Part shown: positions 25,987 through 37,242 of the stretch, one piece after another
How the letters are laid out: each line of letters opens with the position of its first letter
How positions within the stretch are numbered: the first letter of the stretch is position 1
The notes under the pieces: model-generated
Seen by the model: only the letters and a program-made list of their open reading frames with translations
What the model was told of the DNA's origin: nothing
The model's database searches: none
Assembly: GCA_039654915.1 (NCBI GenBank)
Contig: CM077596.1
Location: forward strand, 69,689,751-69,753,750
From: Aquilaria yunnanensis
Lineage: Eukaryota; Streptophyta; Magnoliopsida; Malvales; Thymelaeaceae
Direction: 5' to 3'
DNA length: 64,000 nucleotides
Position numbers and translations under genes: made by a program

Positions 25987-28070
25987 TATGGGTGTAAACG
26001 AACAGAACGTGATGGGTTTCGGGAGCCAAACAGCACAGCAGAATTTAACCGAAACCCTCCAGGATCTAAGTGAAACGGAATAAATCGGGTGTTCGAAAAT
26101 TTTCATACATAATTTTTGGTTGAGATCTCTCATTCAACTGTAGAGTCGAATCACAAAACCTGAACAGTTGACGTGTTCAGGCTCTTTATGGTATCCACAC
26201 GAGCCTCTCGGGATCACCACGCTTCCATCACGTCCCGGCAGATGCGTTTCTCTTACGCTTGAAGTGCTAGCTTGCGTCTTCCAAAGAATTGCAAGAAAAG
26301 AGTGCGGCTGTCCTTTTGGGAGGCTAGGGCAAGGAGACCTCTGAATTTCTCACTAGAAGTTGTATTTATAGTGAGACTCAACTTCTAGGCCTAATAGGTT
26401 TCAAAGCCCTAATCCAATTAGGCTTTAATTTCGGGCTTAATAATGGTTCAACTATTGGGCCCATTATTAATATGAAATTATTGTGAAACCAAAACCCAAA
26501 TTATTAGCCCATGCACTCTAATGATTCAAATAGCTCCATGTGTGCGATCCAATAGGCTCTTACCACGTTGGCAATGATCATAAATCACATTTATGATCAT
26601 AAGCAATGAGCGGTGTCTAGCAACACATCATTGCTACCCAAGTGACAAGATTGTCGATGATTCGACTAAACCTTTATGATCATCACCGATATATGCCATT
26701 GTTTCTCTGTCCAAGATATTAAGACTAAGCACGAGACATAGAATGTGTCACTCTCGTATAGCTCAATCTTTGGTTTCTTGATTACCGAGTAAACCAACTT
26801 AAACTGATGACATTGATATCGTATATCAACTCATCCGAGCATGGCCATGCATTTTTTCTAAGTCTTACTCTATTAAGGGGCTCGAAGATATCACTCCCGT
26901 TACATAGCAGGGACAAATCCCATCTTGATAATACAAATCCCTCCGCATGATATGTGACATACCCAATTACCTCCTTTAAGTTCACTTAGTTACGAGCAAC
27001 ATAGGAAAGTATCAAAGTATGTGAATCACATGTAGGGAACCTTGATGATCTTAGGTCGAAGGACTACATATACCATGATCACTATGAGAATCACTTATGA
27101 TACTCATATAACGATCCATGTAGTGTTTTCATGGTGGGTCGGTCTAGTATACAAGTTCTCCAACTTGTACTCATATGTAGACTACATATCTCATATTAGT
27201 CTCCACATATGCTAGTCATTATGTATTATTGCAACCCGCTCCACAATAATACTAGACTAGGGATGTTTAAGAATATCATTATTCTAGGGTTACAATTATG
27301 TTTGTTAAGTTACGCAGAAACAAAACAACAAACATAATTGCTGAATTAATGTCTTAATAAAATATCATGACTCAATGTGCAAAAAAATATAATCATCTCA
27401 TGATTGACTTTTGGGCACAACACTAACAGAACGTTCGGTGAATTATTTGTGAACCGTTCGGTAAAAGTTCATTTATGTTCATTTATTTAGTTAAACGAAC
27501 GAACACAAACATATTTTACTGTTCGATTAGTTAAACGAACGAACATTAACAAGGTCCCGTTCATTCATTTACGTTCATGAACCGTTTGGTTATTATTCGT
27601 TTATGTTCATTTATATTGATTTATTTGTTTATTTATATATTAGCTGTACATTTATTATTATATATATTTTACAGATCATGCATTTTTATTAGTATCTACT
27701 TACGCTACTTATGTGATTATACTCCAATATTTCCCAAATTAATGTATTATTTTTATTTCCCCAAACATAATCAGTCATTTTCCTCATAGTGTGAACCTAC
27801 TGCAGCACCAAGCTGAGCCTCATTGCCATAACCTATAATCTCTCTCACAATCGCCTATTGCCCTGTTGACCGTTGCTAGACTCGCTCCAATTTAAATTAA
27901 TGATAGTCATCAGATTTAATTGTTCGTGTTCATGTTCGTTTATTAATAAACGAACGAACACGAACAGAGAAATTGCGTTCGTTCATTGTTTGTGTTTGTG
28001 CTCGTTTAAAGTTAAATGAACAAACATGAACATGGCTTGTTGGTGTTCATTCGGTTCGTTTACAACCCTA
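25987..28070. mobile_element. hAT-like element split by a solo LTR
   Basis: The left end TATGGGTGTAAACGAAC and the right end, reverse-complemented as TAGGGTTGTAAACGAAC, are inverted repeats. The flanks TTTAGGAC (25979-25986) and TTTAAGAC (28071-28078) match at 7 of 8 bases, as expected for an 8-bp hAT duplication. The interior has many AAACGAACGAACA words and no transposase. It was one unit of about 665 bp before the LTR at 26010-27428 inserted close to its left end. A truncated relative lies at 28990-29527. Confidence 0.8.
26010..27428 (+). mobile_element. Solo LTR (1,419 bp) inside the hAT-like element
   Basis: It starts TGATGGG and ends ACTAACA, giving TG...CA ends. It is flanked by an exact 5-bp duplication GAACG (26005-26009 and 27429-27433). 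Removing it rejoins the hAT-like terminus. It has a TATTTATAG TATA-like motif near 26366 in + orientation and no gag or pol. These are the marks of a solo LTR left after recombination between the two LTRs of a full element. The superfamily is not determined. Confidence 0.85.
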
Positions 28071-28788
28071 TTTAAGACAGAGGGAATACTTCATATTGAC
28101 AAAAAAAAAAAATACTTTGAAGTTATTTTTTGAGTTTGTTTGAAATATATGAAGTGATAGTCATATCATTCTAATCTCCATGTAGTTATTTACATTAGAT
28201 TTATACTACCCATATTTTTCATTACAAAGTTTAAGGCTGGTGCATTTTAAGAACCTGCATGGCTCCTATTTAAGTCAATAGAAAAAGAAAGTTAAATTAA
28301 CGAGTCGAACTAAAACTTAACGAGAACTCTACGTGGCATTTTTTAGTTTTTCCTTTCTATTGAAAAGCCAAGTTAGTAAGTTGTTGCACTTACAATATCT
28401 AGCAATGAAATATTTGACTTAAATTAAAATAAATTCACTCTAAATTATTGAAGGCATACAAAAAAGATTTGAATGATTGCCCAATGACAAGGGTGGCATC
28501 CTCCAGATGCTTGGAGATTTTGTCATTAAGATGAGATTTCAAGTATGGCCTTTTAAGTTCTAACATTATTGGTTGGACTAGAACTTCCAGAAAGTAATTA
28601 TTTCTACTGTAAGAATTTTCTACTGAAAAGCATTTTGAGAATATTCTTTATAAAAGGAATTTTAGTTTTATTAATTTATTAATCCATGAATTGAAATCCT
28701 CAAAAACTAATTTATTTCTAAAAAATGTAATTTAAATAATTATTAGATAAATAAAATATCTTTCTCTGTTTTTTTTTACTCAAAAAGT

Positions 28789-28975
28789 AATTAAAACTAA
28801 AAGGAATGATAAATAAATTATCTTTCAAAATGAGTTCTAGATAAATAAAAGTAATTAAAACTAAAAGGAATGATAAATAAATTATCTTTCAAAATGAGTT
28901 CAAGATAAATAAAATAAGAAAACATAAAAATTAGATAAATAAAATAAGAAAACATAAAAATAACCACATTTTAAA
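28789..28975. repeat. AT-rich tandem duplication
   Basis: A unit of about 62 bp beginning AGTAATTAAAACTAAAAGGA occurs twice in a row (about 28789-28850 and 28851-28913), differing at about one base. A shorter unit of about 30 bp (AAATAAGAAAACATAAAAAT with TTAGAT) follows twice, to about 28960. Near identity suggests a recent origin. Confidence 0.75.
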
Positions 28976-28989
28976 CTGCATGAACAAAG

Positions 28990-29527
28990 TTTTTTGTTTG
29001 ATTAGTTAAACGAACGAACACAAATAAAGTCTTGTTCATTCATTTACGTTCACAAACCATTCATTTGTTGTTCATTTATTTATTTGTTTGTTTATTTCTA
29101 TTTGTTTGTTTACTTATATATTAGCTGTACATTTATTATTATATATATTTTATATATCATATATTTTTATTAGTGCCTACTTACCTCACACACACATAAT
29201 TATGCCCTAATCTCCCCCAAATAAATTTATTATCTTTGTTTCCTCAAATATAATTAGTCATTTCGCTCGCAACGTAGACCTACTGCAACATTAAGTTGAG
29301 TCCCATAACCAAACCCATAATCTCTTTCATCATTGTTAGATTTGCTCCGTCAATCATTGTTAGATTTGCTCTAATTCAAATTAATGGTAACCATCAACTT
29401 TAATTGCTTGTGTTTGTGTTTGTGTTCATGTTCGTTTATTAATAAATGAATGAACACGAATATAGAAGTTGCATTTGTTTATTATTCATGTTTATATTTG
29501 TGTTCGTTCGGTTCATTTACAATCGCA
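28990..29527. mobile_element. Truncated second copy of the hAT-like element
   Basis: It aligns throughout with about 27515-28062 of the first copy: TTAGTTAAACGAACGAACAC, TATATTAGCTGTACATTTAT, the TACTGCA...TTGAG block, and a right end GTTCGGTTCATTTACAA. The left end is missing. It has many transitions relative to the first copy, suggesting an older or more decayed insertion. It lies about 190 bp upstream of the LPXB start codon. Confidence 0.75.
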
Positions 29528-29712
29528 AGTGCAAGCGGTTGAGATGGAATAACTAAGTAGTTAGGGTTTATTTGGTCCTGGAGAATAACTTGAGGGTTCG
29601 ACATGGAACTTCATTAACTTTTGGACTCCGCCTCCGGTCAACCGAACGTTGAGGGCAGGGGTCACGGTCGGAGTCTTACGATTCTGTTATTGTTGAAGGC
29701 CGTCGGCCACTG

Positions 29713-32700
29713 ATGAGAGCGAATTGGAACATGAAAAAAGTCGGCTTCTTTCGCACGGCGAAGAGGTACTTTTCCGTCAGGAGCAGAGCTATAATCGATA
29801 GAGCTGCCGGAGATGGCGAGCTAAGAGTCTTCATTGTAGCCGGAGAGGTTAGCGGTGATTCCATTGCTTCTCGCCTTATGGCGTCACTGAAGAAGCTGTC
29901 TCCTCATCCTGTCAGTTTTTCCGGCGTTGGTGGGTAAGCTCCGGCTTTTTTTGCCACCGGTAGTTTAGTTCACTTTGCTGTTATGTCGCCATATTTGTGA
30001 ACGAATGTGTGTTAGGGTTTGTTGGGTGATTACTGGAAGAATGTTGAGCATTGACTTGCCACAGAGATTAAACCAAAATCTGTTTTTTGGGAAAAGATAC
30101 GATTTTTTGGTGTACTTCCTTTTGCTTTATGATTGTCTGAACGGACAATTTGCCCTCCAGGAAGAAGTTCTCTCTCTCTCTCTCATACTTTTCCTGGATT
30201 GCGAAGTTGCTAGCCATATACTAATTAATAAGCGCTTCTGGGGAATAAGGTCTCATAAACTATTTACTCCATATCTATAAGGTCCATGATGAGCAAACAA
30301 GGCCTCAATTCTCTGTTCCCTATGGAGGACATTGCTGTTATGGGACTCTGGGAATTGTTGCCGCATCTTTGTAAGTTTCAGGTGAGTCATATTTAACCGC
30401 TTCACTTGAGCATTGTATATTTCTCTTGTATCTGGTGCTTACTGGAGCTCACCGCTTCACTTGAGCATTGTATATTTCTCACGTATCTGGTGCTTACTGG
30501 AGCATTGTATATTTCTCACGTATCTGGTGCTTACTGGAGCTCAACCGCTTCACTTGAGCATTGTATATTTCTCACGTATCTGGTTGCTTACTGGAGCTCA
30601 AATGTGTCAGATGAAGCTGAAGGAAACAGCAGAGGCTGCATTCCTCTTCCAGCCTCATGTTGTCGTGACTGTCGATTCAAAGGGTTTCTCTTTCCGTCTC
30701 CTCAAGCAGTTGCGAGGTAAATGTTTTTATAACTTCTTTGGAGTTAAAATCTTTGTGATTGATTATGTGTTAAGGATGCGGTGGAAACAGGATCTTTTTG
30801 CAGCTATATATGGAGGGAAAACATTGGATGCTCCAGTACACTTCCATTATGTAGCACCGTCATTCTGGGCATGGAAAGGTGGGGAAGCAAGACTCAAAGG
30901 CCTCACTGAAATTGTGGACCATATCTTATGTATACTTCCCAACGAGGAAAAAGTTTGTCAGTCAAATGGAGTAGATGCGACCTTTGTGGGCCATCCTGTA
31001 CTAGAAGATGCTCTGGAGCTGAATCTGGTACCTATTTAGTCTTCTCTGGTGTCAGCACTCGTCTGTCTCTTACTGATGTTGTATGATCTGCAAGGATTGG
31101 TCTATATTCAAAACCTTTGTTGTTAGATTGTGATACTAGAAGTTCAGTTGTTATCAGTCTGGAAAAAAGGACTTCTTTATCTAGATGAGACCACACACAC
31201 ACTCTAGGTGACATTATATCAAGGTTCACCAGCACCAATAAATGGAAGTGTTCTGTTGTTCAGGGAAATGAAAGCCCATGGCAAGAACTGAAGATAAAAG
31301 GAGATGGTGAGGACTTCCGAAGAAAACATGCCATTCCCTTAGGTAGTGCTCAACCAACAGGGAGAAATTCTATGGATTGTCTAGTTACTAGACTCTAGTA
31401 TTCTTTATCTTCAAGAGTTAAGCTATAGGAAGTTTCTCTTTCGGTATTGGTTGTATCATTATACATGAACCTCAAATTTTAGAAATTAGGGTAGGCATGT
31501 CCTCTAGAATGCTTAATTGTTTCTGTTAAGCGATTCACCTCAATCACCTTAGACCTGTTCTCTACTAAAATGAACATGTCCTATAGTGCAGAGACAATTT
31601 TCATGGAATGTTGGTGCAATGCACCTGCAACATTATATGCTGGCTGCAAGGTTCTTCTAACATACTTAGTAATGATTATTGGAGTCATAACAATAAAATT
31701 ATGCATGGCAGCCAGGTCTACTATGGCATATAGGGATCATATTTGGGAAAGAACATGCCGTAATGTTTTTTAATAATAGTTCCATTCATGTCCACATACT
31801 TCTCTAACATATGCTGGATAAATATTCAAGGAGCAACAACAATAATGGTGCTACCTGGAAGCAGATTACAGGAGGTGACTCGGATGCTTCCTATCTTTGC
31901 AAATGCAATGGAACTGTTAAGGAATTCTTTTCCTGATTTGTTGAGCCTCATACTTGTGGCACCAAATCAGCTTGTGGAGAGTTGCATAGAAGAGGCCATT
32001 CGTAAATGGCCTGTGCCAGCTTTACCAGTTCCCGGAGGCATCCCATCCCTGAAATATGATGCATTTGCGGTAAGCACTCTGAATATAAACATTATATTCC
32101 ATCTTTGACCTTCAATGAAAAATGTAGTCAAACTTGAGAATATTTCTCTTGATGATGAAATCTAGAATAAATGCTTTATGCATCTCTAGAGTCCAAATTC
32201 CTTTAGAGCTTGTCGGAGCAGCATGCCAGCACACAAGGGTAGTAACTGAAGAATCTGTGTACTGATAACATTTACCTGAGGTTATATCTTCACCGTGTCA
32301 TAAGGGTTTTTTGTTGCTTACAGCATGCTATTATTATCTCAATGATTTGTCGGGAGTACATTGCATAGGGGATTACTGTTATATTGGTTATACATTTCTT
32401 TTGTGTGGCTTGTGATGTTTGGCTTCAAGTCCTTTTGAATTTTCTGAATGTTATTCGCATGCATGTCCTTTTTCCCACTCAGGCTAAACAGAGTATCATG
32501 TCACCAACTTGTGATGTGAATGGCTGTTCTTGTTATACAATTCCTATTTCCTTCTATTCCAATTTAAAAGATAGAAAATTGACATGCTATTATATGTATG
32601 GAAAAAGTAAAGATGTACCCTCTGAATTATATTGGATTCCAGAGGGTTTTGTTTCCAAAGTAAAGAGATTTTAAATGCTGCACAGGCAAGCAGGGGTGCA

Positions 32701-33322
32701 TTATGTACTTCAGGAACGGTTGCAATGGAATTGCAACTTGCAAGGCTACCTTGTTTAGTTGCATATCGAGCTCATTTCCTAACTGAGTTGATGATTCGGT
32801 ACAAAGCCAAGGTTCAGTACATGTCTCTCCCCAACATTCTCTTGGATTCTCCTGTCATCCCTGAGTCTCTATTCCAAGCTTGCACACCAGTAAAGCTCGC
32901 TTCAATGATCAGGCAAGTTATGTATATAGAAGCATCTAACTACTTGACTGGTTTTGTAACCTAATAATGAAACTTGCAGCTAGTGTTGAGCTGGTAGAAA
33001 GAAAGAGGGTTGTCCGGGAACTGGGTTTTAGTTTGTCATGGTTATGGTGATCTTCTTTCATTTCTGTTTGTGGTTCATTGGATGGTTTGTGACCCTTGAA
33101 TCTCTGTCGTTTAAAGATGTTGGTGGACATGGCAGGGAATTGATTCAAAACAATGGGCTTAGAGAAGAGCAAATAATTGCTGCTGAGAAGGTCATGAAGC
33201 TTGTATCACCTGCGAAAGTTACAAGCAACAGTTTAGGAGAAGGAGATGTGAAGTGCAGGCCTCACGACTATGCCCCTAGTATGATAGCAGCGTCCACAAT
33301 TCTGAGCTGTGCAAAGCTATGA
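29713..33322 (+). CDS. LPXB: Lipid-A-disaccharide synthase, mitochondrial (LpxB homolog)
   Basis: Eight exons: 29713-29933, 30282-30381, 30611-30716, 30804-31027, 31264-31342, 31831-32069, 32686-32912, 33136-33322. They join in frame to 460 aa. The first ~30 residues are basic and Ser/Arg-rich (MRANWNMKKVGFFRTAKRYF), consistent with mitochondrial targeting. The GT19 family signature GEVSGD is at residues 44-49. VVVTVDSKGFSFRLL, HYVAPSFWAWKGGEARL, VGHPVLED, VLPGSRLQEV and SGTVAMELQLARLPC follow in family order. LpxB condenses UDP-2,3-diacylglucosamine with lipid X to make lipid A disaccharide; plants have a mitochondrial version of this bacterial-type pathway. The last intron uses a GC donor, and intron 2 holds a minisatellite. 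All family blocks are present. Confidence 0.94.
30397..30600 (+). repeat. Minisatellite in LPXB intron 2
   Basis: A unit of about 54 bp (CCGCTTCACTTGAGCATTG, TATATTTCTCACGTATCTGG, then TGCTTACTGGAGCTCA) is repeated about 3.7 times with one truncated unit. The copies differ at only a few bases, for example CTTGTATC against CACGTATC. The array ends about 10 bp before the exon-3 acceptor at 30610. It creates long but spurious open frames. Confidence 0.9.
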
Positions 33323-33912
33323 CTCCCGTTTAATTTACAGCGTTATCTATCAGTGAGGCCAATCTTTAGAGAGCGACTTGGAGAAGTCTACCAAGGGCCT
33401 AAAGAGTCCTACTGAGTACCTTATTTTTCTGATGTTTCTTCTCTCTCAAATATGGCAAGGTTTTATACTTTATAAGTATGCAGTTTTGGTTCAATATTTT
33501 TACAAAAAAAAAAAAACAACGGTCTTTTTATCAGAAGGAACGTTATTAGATGGCATAATAGGGGTCGTTCGATTATAGAAAATTATCTTTTTTTGCGTAA
33601 TTGTTTGGTAAATGCATGGTAGGGACATCCCAACTGTTGATGAAAAGTTGTTCAAATCATTACAGCTGTTGATTAAAAGCAACATATTCAAATTAACTCA
33701 GAATGCCTCGTCTTCCGGCAACAAGTGTTAGAGGCCTTACGACCAGTTCAATCGAACCCAACAGAACAGCTTTTTCGTGAAAACAATAACGCAAACACTC
33801 GTCTTTAAATCTCCACTACACACTACCAGGCCCGGCAGCAAGTGACCAAAGAGTTCCCCAACTCTAAAAACAAGCTTAAAATCTAGTCAATCTCAACAGT
33901 ATACATATATCA

Positions 33913-34155
33913 ATGGCGACTTCAAGAGGAATACTGGTCGGCTCATTGGTGACCCTTCTGATCTGCGCCTTCCTGATCGAGGCCGCTGATGAAGACGCCA
34001 CCCGCTGCGGCGGCGTCAACTGCGACGGTGACCAGTGCTGTCGCGACGTGGCTGACGGCGACGTCGTGGATGACGATATAGACGATACCTATATGATCAT
34101 CAATAATGTGAGGATAACGTCGCCATTCCACACCCGTGAGATGGCAACCGTCTGA
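33913..34155 (+). CDS. Small putative secreted protein, unrecognised
   Basis: An 80-codon single-exon frame. Residues 1-24 (MATSRGILVGSLVTLLICAF then LIEA) look like a good signal peptide. The mature part begins with acidic residues, has four clustered cysteines (RCGGVNCDGDQCCRD) and then a run rich in Asp (DVVDDDIDD). The GC-rich codon use differs from the AT-rich surroundings, which supports real coding. I know no named family for it; a small cysteine-containing secreted peptide is the best description. A minus-strand frame overlaps it but lacks comparable features. Confidence 0.55.
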   Translation: MATSRGILVGSLVTLLICAFLIEAADEDATRCGGVNCDGDQCCRDVADGDVVDDDIDDTYMIINNVRITSPFHTREMATV

Positions 34156-34158
34156 CAC

Positions 34159-35220
34159 AATAACTTAATGCTGCCAGCGCGGTCATTAGTTCTTTCGTTA
34201 ACTCTTCATCTGGAAATATTTTGTGGTGGTTTTTTTCTTAAGGTTCTAAATATCTTTGATTTTCTGATCTCCTCCTGTACTGAGAATCTTTCTGATGGAA
34301 TCAATTTATAATCATAACCATTAATTTCAGTGATATATTTCCTTTCTCCATTTCGTATCATATCATATGGCAGTAGTATTATCATCATAGCCAGGCCCAG
34401 GCAGGAGTATACATTAGTGAAGCCGCGCGTAATTAATTAATTACTCACATTATCAATTAACTTACAATAAATATTAGTATTAACATCTGATGAATTGGTT
34501 GCGTAGATGGTTGAATCAGTTGGATCTCTTACTAAATTAGGCAGCCATTTTAAACTTTATCAAATGGAAATATTAATGACTAGTTAACTTTTGATTCGTT
34601 GTATTGGTGAATTAGTTGGATCTGTTAAGTGCGGTACAGCTATGATTATTATCTCATTAATGTACACTTAAATTTAATTCTACTTTTAGACTGGGAAAAA
34701 TTCTTGGCATTCAAACGCATTATGAAGTTGAGGGGGCACTTTTGGGATGAGGTAGATTATAATTGGTGATGCAATAATTCCATCCCAATTACTACTCTTC
34801 TGTTTAAAACCATAAGAATATTGCAAATTCCAGCTGTCAGGTTAAAAATGATACCTGAAAAGCGGGAAATGGAATATTTTAATTATTTGGCCAAATGGTT
34901 CCGCAGAGCTCCATTTCCGCTCAAATCCGGAAATGCAGTTCCTGATCTCTACGAAACTGAAGCACATAAGAATTGCAATCCCAGCTTCCAGGTTAGAAAT
35001 AGGTTACCGCCACCAAATTCTTATGAAAAGAAGGGGATGTTTTAGTAAATTCTATTTAATTTCTCTAAATTTCATCAATTTCGTTACCTAAATAAAATCA
35101 TATCATCTGTTGAGAAGAATGGAGATGATCCAGTGACTTCACTGTTTTCGCCGCCTGTTGGGTTCGTTCGCCCACGGCCAATCAACACTACCGAGGAACT
35201 CGTTGGAAAAAAAAAAAAAT
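34159..35220. other. Intergenic, no gene seen
   Basis: AT-rich sequence with a few internal similarities (GAATTGGTTG/GAATTAGTTGGATCT near 34490 and 34605; two related GCAA...CCAGCT words near 34825 and 34975). No conserved protein or complete element was recognised. Confidence 0.45.
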
Positions 35221-35364
35221 CCCTTCATTCCATATTCCCTATTCATGCTAATTGTTTTTGCATAAATTTAATTTAAATTTATTCATATTATTATTAGTTA
35301 GAAAATTTTTAAATAATTATATCTAAAAAATATATTACCTACAAAAATTTAGAAAATATTAGAG
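35221..35364. mobile_element. Left part of a Stowaway-like MITE interrupted by another MITE
   Basis: CCCTTCATTCCATATTCCCT and the following AT-rich interior resemble the Stowaway-like family at 10556. The matching interior resumes after the inserted palindromic MITE, at about 35698-35800 (TATATAAAAGTTTTATATTA). The right terminus has decayed. Confidence 0.5.
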
Positions 35365-35696
35365 CTAATTCATTTTAATTTTAGTCAATTGATTTATTTT
35401 ATTTTTACATCTTTTTCACTTGAAACTAATTTTATTTAAAATTCAATGTTATATAAATGCAATAATTCATTTGAAAGTAACTTTTTATGATGTTTTTAAA
35501 TTTTTGTGAATTTTTTTTAAGACTTTGAACTAGAAAATTTCATAAAATTTTAGTCAAATTACAAAAATTGTATTTTTAATTTATTATTGCAGCTACATAT
35601 TATTGGCTTTCAATGAAAATTAGTTCCAAATAAAAAAGATGTAAGAATAAAAATAAGTCTTTTTGTAGTCAATTGATTTAAGTTAAAACGAATTGG
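35365..35696. mobile_element. Palindromic MITE, copy 2 of 3
   Basis: Left arm CTAATTCATTTTAATTTTAG; the right arm reverse-complemented is CCAATTCGTTTTAACTTAAA. Both arms continue through TCAATTGA. The interior shares TTTTTACATCTTTTT and GAAACTAATTTTA with the copies at 5012 and 60478. It sits inside a Stowaway-like MITE, so it inserted later. Confidence 0.65.
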
Positions 35697-35965
35697 GTAA
35701 ATCTCTATCTATTATTCATATATAAAAGTTTTATATTAAAATGTTGAAGATAAAAACATAAAAATTAGTTGTTGAAGATAGTAAATAGTACAAATAAATT
35801 AAATACAAGGTGTAGTACAAAATATGCTAAATAGAAATAGCAATAACCAAACCAGAGATTACATTAACGCTAAATTACTACAATGCTATGCTACAGCTAC
35901 GTGATTCTATAGCATCCAAATTAATATTTTACATTTCAACACTTGTTTAATGGTGAAAGTAAAAC

Positions 35966-36725
35966 CTAAAACCCGATTATCGATTAAAAAATAACTGGTT
36001 CAGGTTGGGTTTAATAGATAAATCAGTGTGAAATAACCTAACTCAACTCAACTTAGCTGATATGTTGAATAGCGGGTTCAACTCCGGTTTCAACTTGACT
36101 AACCCGCCTAATTCAACTAGACTCTATTGTCACACTCCCCAGGCCTAGGCTTGATGTGCCCACACCTTGTTGTGACCTAGTAACCCTCCTTAACTCGTAG
36201 ACTCAGACTCTCACTCACTCTTAACCCTAATTCCCCTCATCCTCCACTTTCCTTCATTGAGATCGCTGCTACCTGCCACGGCTACCGTCATCAACTTTGC
36301 TTCATCCTCACCACCAGTAGAGGTCATCCAAAGCAGTGTCGTCTAGTTGCCTCGCCTTCTCATCCAATCACCAGTGTTGCCTCGCTCCTCCTCGTCCGTT
36401 GTCGCCTTGTCTCTCCTTGTTCGCCTTGCCTCGTCCTCAACCGATGACTTGTGCCACTATCTTGAACGTCTAATCGCCCTCCTCATCTGCGGCTCAATCG
36501 AACTTTGTATTGTTATATGGATTATGGCAGCTACTAGAATTTATGTTGTATCATTTGTGTCATTGCTTACTTTTTTTTTTCTTTTTTTTTTTGTCCCAAG
36601 GAGTGGCACTTGACGAATTGGGTTGACTCGATTCCAATCAACCCAACCCTGATTTATTCGGGCTAGGGCCGCTTTGTATTATATGGAAATTCAGGTTGGG
36701 TTCGAGCCCATAAACCCAAAAAAAA
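35966..36725. mobile_element. Possible inverted-repeat element with CT-rich interior
   Basis: Phrases built on CAACCCGA/GGGTTGG occur on both sides: GGTTGGGTTT and AACCCGCC at about 36003-36115, and GGGTTGACTC, CAACCCAACCC and AGGTTGGGTTCGAG at about 36620-36700. They flank a pyrimidine-rich, less AT-rich interior (36130-36520). The ends are not sharp. The frame at 36347-36613 inside it is unrecognised. Confidence 0.3.
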
Positions 36726-37165
36726 AAAAAAAGCATAATTCAGGCTAAGTATTCAAAATTAACTCACATTAATCCTATTTCTTCTAACATGTCATATAAA
36801 AGTTGGTTCGGTTGCCATTCTGAATATGGTCCTGAAAAAACTGGGATGCCTATTTTTTTAATTAATTATAAACCTCACACTGTAAACTTATATCATGCTT
36901 TTAAATATCAAAAGAAAAAAAACAAATGATGTGTTACTATTATTGACTAACATCTACTCCATTAGAAAAGAAATTTTTGTCAACACTAAAAAGAAGTATT
37001 TACTCCTAACTTACAGTTTACTGCTTCTCTATTCCCTTAATTGTCTGTGTTGTGATTAAAAAAATGTATATTTTTTATCCGAGTATAAACAGAAGACTAC
37101 AAAGGGTCCCATCCGTGGGTAGATTTCAGGGCCCCAAAGGTAGCCTTTTCGTGCCTGTAGCTCCC

Positions 37166-37172
37166 TATAAAT
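37166..37172 (+). promoter_or_regulatory. Probable TATA box of GRP1
   Basis: TATAAAT in the context CCCTATAAATTTGG lies about 71 bases upstream of the GRP1 ATG (37243). GRP2 has a similarly placed box (CTTTATAAATTTGATC), so the duplicated genes share a core promoter. Confidence 0.65.
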
Positions 37173-37242
37173 TTGGATCAACACTGTGAACTCCCCAAGT
37201 CTCACTCGAAGTCTAATCTCTTTAATTTCTTAATTTGCGAAT

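Noticed and set aside
29530..29600. tRNA-like TTCGA word near AGGGTTCGACATGG
   Set aside because: No acceptor stem, D-loop or anticodon arm could be folded around it.
30406..30720. Repetitive hydrophobic frames in LPXB intron 2
   Set aside because: Produced by the 54-bp minisatellite. Splicing from 30381 to 30611 restores the family protein.
33107..33322. LPXB last exon starting at the acceptor before ATGTTGGTGG (33116)
   Set aside because: It breaks the reading frame with exon 7. The acceptor at 33135 restores frame and the RELIQNNGL continuation.
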